From Danio rerio (taxonomy: Eukaryota; Chordata; Actinopteri; Cypriniformes; Danionidae), in the NCBI RefSeq assembly GCF_049306965.1, contig NC_133194.1:13449001-13513000 (forward strand): a stretch of DNA of 64,000 nt, read 5' to 3'. The notes beneath the pieces were generated by a model that made no database searches, had not been told where the DNA came from, and saw only the letters and a list, made by a program, of their open reading frames with translations. This document shows, piece after piece, positions 1 to 13,274 of the stretch; within the stretch, counting starts at the first letter, position 1, and every line of letters starts with the position of its first letter. The translations under genes and the position numbers were made by a program.

Positions 1-1197
1 TAAAGAATGATACTTAATGAAGGTTTGTGTATAAGATATTATTGCAACTTTATTGATCTCATAAGAAATAAAACTCATTTCAAGCAAATTGCAGTGCAGG
101 ATTATGATATCTCCCCTGTGCCCTCTGGTTACATTCTGCAGATTTTCAGAAATGTTTTAGATCATTTTGCACTTTTTAAATGTAATTTATATAGTATTTC
201 AAATTAATTCACAAGTACTGCTACTTATAAAAACTAATAGACATCTATAAAATGTGCTGCCATGCATGATACATAAGATTCAATAGAATATGCTAAAAAA
301 GACAACACCAATATATCTTGGAAAAAGTAATCAAGCTGCTTCATTAAATTCTGCATGGCCACTCACACAGTCCTCATATCCCAATAACATATTCAGAATC
401 TCTCCATTTTGACAACCTCATTTCACACACTGTGCACATTTGATAAAACCTCACTGCATGACTGAAAAATGTAATGATGGAATGGTTTGGGACTGTGCGT
501 TTGTGCTCTCTGAAGACTGACTGCTACATCGTGACTTTGATATAATGGAATAATAAAATGCGGCGTTAGAGCGGCGGTGCATGTGAACAGAAGGGTTTTG
601 TTCTTACCTCTGAAGCCAGGTCATTATCTAATGCTCTATAGATAGCACACAGGTGAAGTCTGGCGGCTAAAGTCCCTTTGATCCTTCTTCAAGTAAGCAA
701 ACACACACAGTCGCTTGCATGCAGGAACCCTAAAGAATCACAGCACACTTCAGGACAGCAGACTCTCAATGCAAATAAACACGTTAAATCATTATTCTGA
801 GCAATTGTGAAACTGAAAGCTTATAGTCTGATTTTGATCTACAACTGCAGCAGAGGAGCATGAATGAATGCTGGCGATCCTATATGAAATAATGCTGCAT
901 ATATTATTTTTACCATACAGATAATCAACTCTAAATAAGAATATTTAAAAGATTTCTGAATAAATGTGAGAATACTCAACACAGAATATTTCACATCCTA
1001 AAAATATATATTTGGTAAGTTTAAGAAAGCACTTGCCTATTGTGGTAAACCCATCTTCATGAAAATATTTGACTCAGTATTATATTACTTAACTAAAACA
1101 ACATTTCTGTTAAGTTAAATTTAATTAAAAGAAAAAGGGAAGGCTTGTTTACTTCATAGAACTTATGATGCTGTTCCTACAGTTCTTAAAAGACTTA
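1..1197. other. Intergenic, one weak exon candidate
   Basis: AT-rich sequence without a recognisable gene. The only coding-like piece is the minus-strand segment at 608-686, listed separately. No repeat family recognised. Confidence 0.5.
608..686 (-). CDS. Possible internal exon, gene unknown
   Basis: On the minus strand a 79-base stretch is open and bounded by an AG acceptor after a T-rich run and a good donor (GAG|GTAAGAAC). It reads RIKGTLAARLHLCAIYRALD and then NDLASE, 26 residues. In human, SPIRE1 lies head to head with PSMG2, so a minus-strand gene here would fit that layout, but I cannot align this peptide convincingly to SPIRE1 and do not name it. A chance open stretch is quite possible. 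Confidence 0.18.
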
Positions 1198-1735
1198 CCC
1201 AGCGGGCACCTTGATGTCATAATGATATAAAAAATGACAATCAATTTCTAGATGTTAAAACAACATCAATCTGACATCTAACCTTGCCATTAAAAAACTC
1301 CATTTTGACATTAGTGTTAGATGTCAATTTGATGACGTTTTGACATCAAGGTTGTTTACAGTACATGCATCATAAAGATACAAAATCCAGTGTAAACTTG
1401 GAATTTAAAGAGGACCTATTTTACCCCTTTTTCAAGATTTAATACAAGTCTTTTGTGTCTTCAGAATGTGTCTTAAGTTTCAGCTCAAAATACACATCAG
1501 ATTATTTGTTATACCTATTTAAATCTGGGAAAATTGAGCTGTTATAACATTGTAGCTGTTTTTGTTGCCTGTGCCTTTAATGCGAATGAGCATGCGTGTC
1601 AAAGCCATAGCCTTCATGTGGACAAACAGCACAGTGACGGACAAGAATGAAGCAAATCTTCCTTATTACAGTAAGAACTTTCCCAACCGTTATTTGATGT
1701 ATTTGTTAATTCAAGCCTTTCTGCAATGATGAGTC

Positions 1736-1752
1736 ACACACACACACACACG
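1736..1752. repeat. (CA)n microsatellite
   Basis: Short CA run inside the middle MITE. Confidence 0.9.
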
Positions 1753-2110
1753 TTTAGCTTTGCACTGTTTTTGCATGGCAAATGTGACAGGATACATGTT
1801 AATACCCATTGCCGTATGGACATCTGTAATGTTGATGTACAAAATAAACCTGATTTAACGTCCACAAACTGGGATTGAAGTGTCTTTATAGTTGTACTGA
1901 CATGCGGCTGTGGTGATGAATTATGTAAATTTTACTGTGCTTATTACAAACATGCACTGTTTTCAAAACGTTTTAAACTTGTAAAACCCATTCTTGATCA
2001 TATTTGATAATGATTGATGATCACAGAGAGCTGAAAAGATCTTTTAATCCCAGTTGCTTTGTGCAAGTCCTGTCTTGTTGATATGATGATATGTGTTACT
2101 ACAGAGACAT

Positions 2111-3222
2111 TCCATGTCCCAAGAGCCAGTTTCTGTACCCGACGATCGGGTTGTCTTGGTGCTAACTTTCGACCACCGCCCGTTCCACAATGCACCAGGT
2201 TATTACAACTTCCCGTGTAGGAGGTGAGCCCGCAGGAGGATGATCTCACGTTGCTCTTTCAGGCTAAGCCGTGGGAAAAAAACCCCGGCCACCAGGCGCT
2301 CGCATACGAGGCTCAACCACAGGCTTGGCTCCAGGGTGGGGCCACGGCTGCACCATACCGGGCGACGTCACGGCCCTCGATGTAATGAAGTTCATAAGGG
2401 GTTTTTAAACCGCACTTACTCTGATCTGTCACCTAAGACCTTTTCGCCTTAGGAGACCCTACCAGGGGCATAAGCCCTCGACAACATAGCTCTTAGGATC
2501 ACTCAGGAACTCAAACCCCTCCACCACGATAAGGTAGCGGTCAATGGAAGAGGTGGTTTGCCATGTCCAGGTCGGAGGAAAGTCCTTACCCCAGGTGGAG
2601 GAGTTCAAGTATCTTGGGGTAATGTTCACGAGTGAGAGAAGGATGGAGCATGAGATTGACAGGCAGATCGGTGCAGCGGCAGCAGTAATGAGTTAGATGT
2701 ACCTGTCCATTGTGGTGTAGAAGGAGCTGAGCCGAAAGGCAAAGCTCTCAATTTACCGGTCAATTTTTGTTCCTACTCTCACCTATGGTCATGAGCTTCG
2801 GGTTATGACGAAAAAGATCTCGGATACAAGCGGCTGAAATGAGTTTCCTTCATAGGGTGGCAGGGCGCACCCTTATAGACAGGGGGAGGAGCTCAGTCAC
2901 CCGGGAGGAGCTCGAAATAGAGCCGCTGCTCCTCCACACTGAGAGAAGTCAGCTGAGGTGGCTCGGGCATCTGTTTCGGATGCCTCCAGGACGCCAACCT
3001 AGGGACGTGTTCCAGGCATGTCCCACCAGGAGGAGGCCTCAGGGATGATCCAGGACACGCTGGAGGAACTATGTCTCTTGGTTGACCTGGGAACGCCTCG
3101 GGATCCCCCCGGAAGAGCTGGAAGAAGTGTCTAGGGAGAGGGAAGTCTGAGGTTTTCTCCTAAGACTGCTGCCCTTGCAACACGGCCCCAGATAAGCGGA
3201 TGAAAATAATAATGATGATGAT
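2111..3222 (+). mobile_element. Rex3-like (RTE clade) LINE, internally deleted
   Basis: The 3' half translates in pieces to the C-terminal part of a fish non-LTR reverse transcriptase: EEFKYLGVMFTSERRMEHEI near 2600, SQLRWLGHLFRMPPGRQPRD near 2950, and WERLGIPPEELEEV near 3090. Stops and frame changes interrupt it. The 5' part (2130-2530) is GC-rich and carries the GGAGACCCTACCAGGGGCAT word common to these fish elements. It ends in ATGATGATG-type tail repeats. Both sides carry the 11-base target duplication TACAGAGACAT (2100-2110 and 3223-3233), so both insertion boundaries are precise. Rex3 is my best family guess from memory. Confidence 0.8.
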
Positions 3223-4106
3223 TACAGAGACATGGTAATATGAGGCTGTCAATCAAATTGGTGAGTGGGGAAACTGCACTGCTACGTCACGTTGCGGTGG
3301 ACCTCAAAATGAAAAGGATTTGGATCCGATTTTAACGTTAGGAAATAAAAAAAGAGACTTATTGTCTTTATATCACCCCAATATGACTGTGGACACATTA
3401 AACGCACACAAAGTTCTGTCCAAACAGCTTACAAAAGAGGATTTTCATCATAGGTGCCCTTTAAGCTTTTGGATGAACAAAACTTCTCTTATTTTATAAT
3501 ACTTTTTGTGCCATTATTTGTGGTCAAAAAAGCATCAATGTTTGGATGTCAAATGAACGTCAAGATTTTGACATCAAATCGATTTGCATTTTTTATGTTG
3601 TTTTTTGACATCAAGGTGGCTGCATGGTTACTGTAGTATATACACATGAACATATTCAATACTGAATCCACAGATTGGCTCCTGTTAGTATTAAAAGTGC
3701 ATTCAAAGAATAAGATGTTGTAAGTGTTGGTGAAGTGTTGACGTTGTTAGTGTTTTGCCTAGTAGCTATTATATTTTACAAGTGCACTAAATACTTTATG
3801 AAAGCCTGAAACTGATGACAGAAATGATTTCTTATTGATATCTGTGAAACACCATATTTCTGAATAATCCTGGAAAAAATACACATCGCCGTATCTTTAT
3901 TGCGTTTGATTACCATATTCACCCTGATTTATCTCAAGTTTACTGAAATGGAGTTTTCACACATTTGTTTTAGAATAATTATCTATAATACCTTGCTCCT
4001 GTCACCTAAGAAGTGGAAGCCGAAGTGACAATCCACACAGGCTTCCTAAATGGACAGAAGATTGGAAAAAAGTTCAGTAATTGAACTATTCAACATTAAA
4101 GCGTTA

Positions 4107-4355
4107 ATTTTAAGTTCTGTCATCATTCATTCACCCTTCAGTTTGACCAAACCTATTTGGGTTTCTTTCTTTGGTTGAACACAATGGATTGTGAACCTCT
4201 CAACCATGGTAGTTGTTTTTTCTACAAATAAAGTCAACAGGTTACAGGTTTTCGGATTTCTTTAAAATATATTCATTAGTGTTCAGCAGACGAAAGAAAA
4301 TCATTAAGGTTTTGAACTACTTGGGGTGAGTACATTTATATTTTCTTGTGTGAAC
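4107..4355. mobile_element. MITE copy, 'GTTCACCCAAAAATG' family, decayed
   Basis: Contains the order of words seen in other copies in this window: TCATTCACCCTTCAG, a GTTGAACACAA block, a central direct-to-inverted switch around the word for 'tccatag/ctatgga', then GTTCAGCAGACGAAAGAAA and GGTGAGTAC. No coding capacity. Confidence 0.55.
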
Positions 4356-4737
4356 AACATGTGTTTTAAAGATATTTCAAGATTGCATTAGGGCACAGAA
4401 AAAGCTCATTTGTAACTGATGAAGAGAAATGAAGAATGAGTTTACTGAATTATTAATACAACAAAGACTAAAGTATTATTTTACTTTCCATCATCCATTT
4501 TCTGTACCTGAATACTGTTTGACTCTCTGGTTTTTGCTTTGCTTTATTGTCTTTATTTGCTTTCAATTTGTTTATTTTTTATACAATGTTCACACCCCCA
4601 AAAAAAAAAATCTGAATGATTTCCTTCAAAATAGAGCTATTCAATCCATCTGGTGAAATTATATTCATATCACAATATATATTGTATAAAAACAAAATAT
4701 CGCAATGTCAGATTTTTCTAATATCATGCAGCCCTAC

Positions 4738-5200
4738 AAGGATCCATCTTGTCTTGTTAATATCAATTGTTCAGGCTGCTGGTCTTGTTTTTTATATTTT
4801 ATTTTTACATTCTTGGGTCCCAACTAAGGCATAATTTAAGCCTACTTCTGTTGCTCACAAGTAATTTTTTTTTCAATTTATTACCACAGTGTTCCCATTG
4901 TTTGATAGCTTACTTACAAAGCTCAAATCATCTCAGTCTGTGTTTCTTGAACATGACAGTGATTATTTTATCCTCAAACGGCCTCCACAGTCACCAGTTT
5001 CTAATCCAATAGAGCTGCATTTGGCTGTACTGGAACGACAGATTAATATATAGATGAACAACTGACAAAGCTGCAGTAAATGAGAGAGAGAGTATCATGT
5101 CCATTTTGAGCAAAATGCTAAATTTCCAATTCCTTGTCGAATATGAAGGAAAAAAAGCGGCTCTGAACGCAAGAGGTGCAACTCTCACAAGCAAGAGGCC
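4738..5200 (+). pseudogene. Tc1/mariner-like transposase relic
   Basis: Plus-strand sequence matches, from memory, the 3' half of a zebrafish Tc1-like transposase: TTCAGGCTGCTGGT, CAAAGCTCAAATCATCTCAG, TTTCTTGAACATGACAGTGA, CCTCCACAGTCACCAG and CCAATAGAGC. Conceptually this is the FLEHD...KRPPQSPxSNPIE segment just before the last catalytic acidic residue. Stops and indels make it non-functional. It lies about 650 bases upstream of psmg2. Confidence 0.8.
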
Positions 5201-5414
5201 GGTGAGATTTTTAGCGTCTAGCGCCATCTTTTGATCATCCATGTAAACAACCGATAAACTACAGTAAGTTGTACGTTTTAAAATATAATTTTAGTATAGC
5301 TGTATTATTTAGACTAATGATATCGAGTTGAAAATAAAATCAAAAGTAAAGTCTTTCACATCAGATTCACTTATTGAAACAATGTTTACATTAATTTATC
5401 AATTTACATTTAAC

Positions 5415-5417
<3 letters not shown>

Positions 5418-5474
<57 letters not shown>
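5418..5474. repeat. (AT)n microsatellite
   Basis: About 57 bases of pure AT repeat. Confidence 0.97.
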
Positions 5475-5476
<2 letters not shown>

Positions 5477-5857
5477 ACACTATCATCGCAATTAATATAA
5501 TCAAAGAGCATAGACGTTTTGTTATAATTAGTTTAAAGACTTTTATTTTGACATGTTAAAATGTTTTTTTTTATCGCAAAGATTATTATAACGGCAAAAT
5601 TAAGATATATTAACGTCAGATCAAGAGTAAGATATCTTTAAATGTGCCCTTTTTTCTTCCAAAAAATATTTAACTTACACGTCGCAAATAATTCCTTTAG
5701 GTTTTTTTTTACTCAGGCATCAGGGCGTCCTGAGAGAATGACGCAGTATTGTTAGGTCCTTTTTTCACAGCGCAGGAAATTGAAAGTAAAAATCAGTACT
5801 GGTCCACTTAAACTCGTACACATTTCACTGCGAAATCAGTTATAAACAGTTTTTAAA
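5475..5857 (+). promoter_or_regulatory. Upstream region of psmg2
   Basis: The stretch just before the psmg2 start should hold its promoter and 5' UTR. I see no TATA box that can be singled out and no strong CpG island. Assigned by position only. Confidence 0.3.
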
Positions 5858-8800
5858 ATGTTCATTTCATCGGGGGATGCCGTTCCTTCTTTTAAAGGCT
5901 TTACTTTGATACTGGTAAGTATTTGAGCTTCATCATCATGACACATGCGGGTTTCTGTAAGCTGCAGTTATCAAACACTGAGCATTTAGGTACAGTTGGT
6001 TTTATACTCGCACAACAGTTCTGTGACAACTTGTGACACGGTCCTGGTATTGTTTACCATGCTACTTTCAAAATTTGGTCAGGAATGCATGCACGTATGA
6101 CTTTAAAACAACAACAGCACTGTTTGATTAACAATGTTTAATAGTATTTGGCTACTAACGTTATTAATATGATTTCCCTATTTATATTTTGCAAAAAAAA
6201 AAAAAAAAACTTTTCTGAAAATATAATGCTAAGGAAAAAGTCTCAATGTGAGACCCCAATACACGGAGCTCCATATGACAGTTATTCCTCATATTCTCAC
6301 AGCCTGCAGTATCTGTTGGAAATGTGGGCCAGCTCGCCGTGGATCTGCTCATCTCAACGCTAAATATGCCCAGAGTGGGATATTTCCACACAGACTGTCT
6401 CATTCCTATGGCTGGAAACAACCCATACGCTTCATCCACTGAAGATGCTGCTCAGCTCAGCACCAGCGCAGAAGGTAATGGATGGCTATTAGACCTTTAC
6501 AGTACACATGAAATCAAAACTAACCATATTGATTTTGTTAGCTCACACTGCTAGTTTTGTGGTGAACAATACATCTGCGCATGTCATTAAGAAAAAATGT
6601 TTGCCCTTAGCTTTAATTAAAAGCTAAAAAAATGCCCTTCCTGTTTGCTTCCAGTTAAATTCTCAGATTACATCTGTCTGAGGTATTGGGTGGGGCTAAC
6701 ATGCTTAACCACGCCCCTCCAACTGTCAGTTTTGACCATACTATGACAACAAACAGAAAAGTTGATTTGGCTGAGTATTACAGGGTGTTCACGGAGTCTT
6801 AAAAAGTATTAAAAGTTGATAAATCAATGTAGAGAAATTTAAGGCACTTAAAAAGTCTTAAATGCTTTTAGGTATTAAATTTGATTGAATTTTTGATTAT
6901 GCGATGTGTGGTTGTATGCTAAAGTTTGCCTGAAGTAAATCTGCAAATATCAGGATGCTGTTTAGTTTATTAAATCAATTAAATCTTGCTAGATTTGACG
7001 TCACTCTGCTTTGTTTACTGCAGTAACCAAGACAACACCGTTATTTCTGCAGTTCTTTAGGTGCCAACCTGCTAAATCACTAGATTTAATAGATTTTTAT
7101 TCAGGATATGAATAATGTTTTAGTCTGGATTAGTTTCTTACATTAATATTTAGGATACATTAATATTTCGTTTATATAATGTAAGTTAAAATCTCGCTAG
7201 TGTTTCCGGTTAAAACCTATAATGATAAAAATGTTATAAAATATATGGAAAGTCTTAAAAAGGTCTTAAAAGCCATTGAATTTCAATCCCTGATTCCTGT
7301 ATATACTCTGTTTTAGGTTATAATATCTCTCCGGAAACTTTTTTCTCAATCATTCTATATGAAATGCCTACTTTACTACATCCATTCAGATCGCAGTATA
7401 AAAAAACAAGCCACGCCTACTGTTTTCTCATTTACTATTTTATTTCTCTAGGAGCTGTGTCATAATACAAAAAAAAAATGTTCGTAGCTTCCAGTTCTTG
7501 CAAACTTTTAAGTGAAAATTCTGCTGCCGATTACTCATCTTCCTGTTGTTCCAAAACTGTTTGAGATTCTTTCTTCTGATGAACACAAAAGATGTTTTGA
7601 AAAATGATGAAATCCGGTAACCAATGACTTCCATAGTGTTTGCGTTTCCTACAATGGATGTCAGTGGTTACCGGTTTCTTTCTTTGTGGTCATCATAAGA
7701 AAGAAACTCAAACAATGATAAAGATGAGTAAATGATGACATACCATTCATTTTTGGTGAACTTTTTTATCTTTAACTTGTAACCCAAATCCATGAGTATA
7801 AGCCGGTGTGCTTACTCAAACAGATGTTGCATGAGTGATGTTGTGAATTTGTTTTTGTGCAGTGTATTCTCACAGGGACTTAAAACTGGCTGTGCTGCAG
7901 ATAAGGGCGCCCATCATCCAGGTTAGTGGTGTATGTTAATGCAACAAGTGTACAGGTGCAATTAAAGGCACAATATGTATGATTTTTGTTTATTAAAATA
8001 AAGGCGTGCTATCTATTTTGATCAAGATTAATACTTCAATTATCACAAAGAACTTTTAGAAGAATGTTCAAATTAAAAAAAAAACAAGCAATTTGAACTA
8101 TTGTGACAAACCGTGTCATGTGTTGCCATGTGAATTACAACACGCACCCTCGATTTCTGGTTTGCTTTTATAGAAAACAGAAATAGCAAAGATGCTCTAA
8201 TATGTCGTGCCTTTTATTAGACTGCAAGAAGCAGCACTTTATCAGAATCTTAAGATGTATTTCGTATGAAAAACAGCATTGCTGCTTACTCATTTGATCA
8301 TGACTGGATGAACTGGAAGCGGTAGACTGTGGTATAATAAAAGCTCTGTTGTCTTTATGCTGTATCATTCTTGTCTCTCATCTGTAATTCTTCAACTCAT
8401 CCATTAACAAGATTTCTGCAGAAGTCCCATAATTCCATATTCAAACTGTGCCTTTGTTTGTTCTGAACAGATGCCCTCGACGGCGAAAATTGCATACTGT
8501 GCCTTTAAGTCAGGGGTATCCAAACTCGGTCCTGGAGGGCCGGTGTCCTGCAGATTTTAGCTCCAACTTGCCTCAACACACCTGCGAGGATGTTTCTAGA
8601 AAGCCTAGTAAGAGCTTGATTAGCTAGCCCAGGTGTGTCTGATTAGGGTTGGAACTAAACTTTGCAGGACACTGGACCTCCAGGACTGAGTTTGGACATG
8701 CCTGCTTTAAGTGGTTAATCAGTGTGGAGTTTTTATTGCCATGCTGATTTTTTTGGTTCTGTCTTTTACATGTCACAGACTCTCAAATATAGCCATTACA

Positions 8801-10861
8801 AAATGTAAAAGCCAGTGCTATCTAGATTTTGTTTTAAGACCCCATTATAGGGATAGTTTACCCTAAAAATGAAAATTTACTCACTATTTATTTAGTCCTC
8901 CTTATGTTCCAAACCTGTTTAAATTTCTTCTGCTGAACACAAAAGCAGACATTTTGAAGAAAGCTGAAAACCTGTAACCACTAACTTCCATAGTAGAGAA
9001 ACACAAACACTTTGTCAATGGTTACAGGTTTTCAGCATTCTTCAAAATATCTGATTTGTGTTCAACCGAAGAAAGAAACTCAAACAGCGATGCATTTCCC
9101 AAACAACAATGTAACTCGCGGCTGAACTATCATAGTACGATGCATCGTTTGAGAAAAGAACAATGTAGTGACAGGTGTTTTCCAAAACCCTTTGTTTCTC
9201 TGTCGCAGATCCATCGCTTGAACCATGTTAGTTATTACGTTAAACGCCCACAATGATGCTCTAAACTGGGCGGAGTAACTACTTCATTAAAGAAAACCCC
9301 ATATTTTACACGCACACGCATTTACACAATTGTAAAGATGAAGATCACTATAACTGAACTGTAAAAACACTTTGAAAGCAAATTACACCTAAGAGAGATG
9401 ACCTTAATGCTTTTTTATTTTTAATAATTCCAACTTTGAAAGTTAAAATGTTCTAAATGTAAAGGGCATAGGGGGGATAAGTGGGAATAGAAGACAGCCA
9501 GGAACTATTTTTCTAACTACAGCTCCAGAGGTGTAGTTGCAAGCGCAGAAGTTTGCGACGCAGTTTGCGAATGTTCGTTGGAGCGACGTATTTGGGATAT
9601 GGCAAATTAACAAACCCTGTTTGTAACGACGGAACTTGCGACCTTAGTTGGCTAACGATGGTTTTGGGAAACCCAATGTTTGGAAAAAGTGAAGTTTGGA
9701 AAAATGATAACAAAATGTCATTTTTTTGGGTGAATCTCTTTTTTACTATTATATTAATTATACAATATGCAGTTTAATATTAACAAATAATAATACAATA
9801 TAAATAATACGATGAACCTGCCTATATTTTGTCAATATTACATTGCTCAATTGTTACTCCCTTACCAAAGTACTGTCAACTGTCTTGTCAAATTGTATCT
9901 AAACTAACTTACATTTAAATCTCGCTGATGACACAATAATAGTCACACCGATAACTAAAAAATGCCAAATATCTGCTGGTACATACTGTAAACACTGACA
10001 ATTTAACAGTCGATTACTAATACAGTCAGTTTTTATTTTTATCTTAGACAAAAGTGAAATCATTCCGAAAGCTGATGATCTCCTGGATGAAGAGCAGTGG
10101 ATTCCTCAGAACTGTGCTGCTGTCCAGTGCACATGCTTATCAGAGAGATGACCAACAGCTTCATGGGTAATGAAATACTGATGGCCTGATACGCAGAATG
10201 TAATTTATATAATGTAAATGAATGGCAAGTATGTGCGGTGCAACATTTGAAGACTAAAGCTGTAAAATAAACACTAAAACTGTGTTATCAATCATCATGT
10301 GATTAATTTTAAGGAAAGAAAGCTTTACTTTAAAATGTTTCAAATTCTATATTTTTTTATACAACAAAATGTTTTAAAATCTAAAAACAAAATGAATATT
10401 TAAGTCAGGGGTGCTCAACCCTGTTCCTGGAGATCTACCTTTCTACAGATTTCAGTTGTAACCCGTATCAAACACACCTGCCTGTAGTTATCAAGTGCTG
10501 TTCAGGTCCTAATTAATTGGTTCAGGTGTGTTTGATCAGGGTTGGAGCTGAACTTTGCAGGAAGGTAGATCTCCAGGAAGAGGGTTGAGCAGCCCTGATT
10601 TAAGTCATTCATTTACAGGACAATGGTGTGTTGATTTTTGAAAAAGGGTTTTCAAGATGCAAGTTTTTGTAAACCGTTATGCTATTGTTTCTGTGTATAT
10701 TATGAAAATGTGATTTTGTGAACCAGGTAACATTATTGCACATAATGAGGAACTACAGGGCAATATGTGTGCAGGGGTGTAGTTTTTTTATTTTTTTTTT
10801 TTTTTTTTTACGTTGCTACTGATCGGGATTCTAGAATACATTTTTAGTCATTTTTTTGTAA

Positions 10862-10900
<39 letters not shown>

Positions 10901-13190
10901 CACTATTTTTGAGTTTTATACACACCTGCTAGAGACTCAACTGACTGGACACATTCAATGACTACCAAAAAGCTTAAAGGAACAGTTCACCTAAAATTGT
11001 CCTCACCATTTACTCGCACTCAACATTTATTAGGGTATCCGTGGGGATTTAAAAAAAATCTTAAAATGTTTTACATGTCAAAAACTAAATTTTAGACTTT
11101 GGAAAAAGTTTTAAATTCACTGAAATATTGTCTTGTAGGTCTTAAATAATTTGAAACGGATCTTAATCCTTCATTGTTTATTTAAAGCTACCCAATCGAT
11201 CCAACACAATCACAAAGCTACCCAATCATCAACAATTCATCTCAATAAAACTTTTAGCAAAACTATATTCATAACTAATTGTAATAGTTAATTCATAACT
11301 ATGTCTGTTGTGCATACATTTATTTTAAGTTTTTTTTTTTTTTTTAATATGTAGCTAACAAATAACTAATTACAATTAGTTTTTTGTTTTTGATAGGGCA
11401 TGTACATGTTTTTTTCTGCTGGGCTATTAAAAAATCCTTAGTGTTTAAGACTATATACGTCTGAAATTTTATTCTTCATGGTCTTAAAAAGGTCTTAAAG
11501 TCTTAAATTTGACTTGGTGAAAGCTGCAGAAACCCAGTTTATGAAGTTCTTTCTTCTGTTGAACACAAAGGCAGATAATCTGAAGAACGCTGAAAAAAAC
11601 GGCTATTGACATCCATAGTAGGAACAAACAATACTATGAAAGTCAATGGCTGTTTTTTTTTTTTTACCAGCATTCTTCAGTATATCTTTCTGTGTGTTCG
11701 ACAGAAGAAAGAAACTCGAACTGGTTAGAGGGAACAAAAAAAGCACTTGCAGAATTTACATTTTTTGGTGAACTACCACTTCAATAGCAGCTGACATAAA
11801 CCTGTTTTTGAGCAGCACTCCTCTGCGATACATGTTGAGCCCGTCTCTGGAGAAAGAGGAACGGCAGAGGTTCGAGGAGCTGGGCTGGAGGGAGATGGAG
11901 AAAATCAGTGTTTTCCCTGGTATCTCTGACTCTGAGCAACGTCTCTATATTCCTGGAGGAGGAGTAACAAAATGCCTTTACACTGACTGGTAAAATACCT
12001 CATATTTCTGTAAAATGTCTAATTAATAATAGTAAAATCAGTCAAAGAAGTGTTTTTTTTGTCTTGTAGTTGCACAGAGGACGTCCCTATGGCAGTAGTG
12101 CTTATCTTCTGCTCAGAAGGAGACAACATCCCTGACGCGTTTGCTCTCATCAATTGTCTCAATGACTGGCTCCATCTGCTGGAAAAACCTGTAAGTTTAG
12201 TTTTATATTTAAATCCTAATAATAGGACATGCGCCTGAAATGTTATCAATGCAACATCAAAATACATTTGGTGGTGCATAAAATTAATGTCGCGCGACCA
12301 GTGCGTGGAACTAGGCGGCATTCACTCATTAAGCATCTTTGCACCTAAAAACGCCAAACGCAGCGCTCAGGAATGGTTTAAAACAGTTGACATGTCAACT
12401 TGCAGTAAACAAACCCCACAATGATTGCCCCGCCTTCAAGCTCTTCTTATTGGCCCACTGCGATAGAACAGAACATGAATAGATTGGTTAATATCAGCTG
12501 TCAATCACTCAGTTCCAATGACAGGGCGCTACAGCCGCAAAAACGTAAAGGTCTGGATACGAGAGAATGAAAACAACATTGACAGATTTAGTTTTAGAAA
12601 CCACCTAAAGTTACAAATAATGACACATCTGATTAGTGATCATGTAATAAATGTTAATCCAGCATTTACACATTTCCAAGAGTGGATAAAAGACTTCAAG
12701 TGGTTAAAGTCCGCTATGAAAATATCTAAAGCATACACCGTTAAGCCAATGGGACAGAGTTTACAGGTTACAATGTTTGCCACTGAATCTACACATTTTA
12801 AGCATGAGATGCTCTAACGTTATTTAGTCCATCATTTAATCATCACGTTGCTGTCAATCGTGCAACTGAGACTGCGTTCACTATCGCTAAAGAGCCTGCA
12901 TTCGAAGATGAAACTAATATTGCAGCTCATGAAAAGACCATTACTGCTATTATGATGACGTATGCAATTAATAAGTATATATTTTATATGTCAATATCAT
13001 CTGTGCAATATCAGACACCACCCGTGAGAACACAGCACAGTTATTATTGTTAACTAGTAATAGGGCCGTTGAATTAAAATCTGAGAAATCCTCTGGCTTT
13101 TTTCTTTTATTGCTGTATCGAAAACATACCGAACCGTGACACCACTGTATTGTATTGAACCGAGCCGTGATTTTTGTGAACCGTTACACC

Positions 13191-13274
<84 letters not shown>

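Larger units (their letters stand above)
1405..3464. mobile_element. Middle MITE with TTAAAGNGNACCTAT ends, interrupted
   Basis: The left end reads TTTAAAGAGGACCTATTTTA; the right end, read inverted, is CTTAAAGGGCACCTATGATG. These ends are common in zebrafish non-autonomous DNA elements. The element sits in the outer MITE and was later hit by a Rex3-like LINE at 2111-3222. No transposase is visible. Confidence 0.6.
1198..3630. mobile_element. Outer MITE-like DNA element, interrupted
   Basis: Imperfect inverted ends: GCACCTTGATGTCA at the left and TGACATCAAGGTGGC at the right, followed inward by related AT-rich sequence with repeated GACATC/GATGTC words. No coding capacity. The middle is occupied by a second MITE (1405-3464), itself split by a LINE. 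Boundaries are approximate. Confidence 0.55.
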
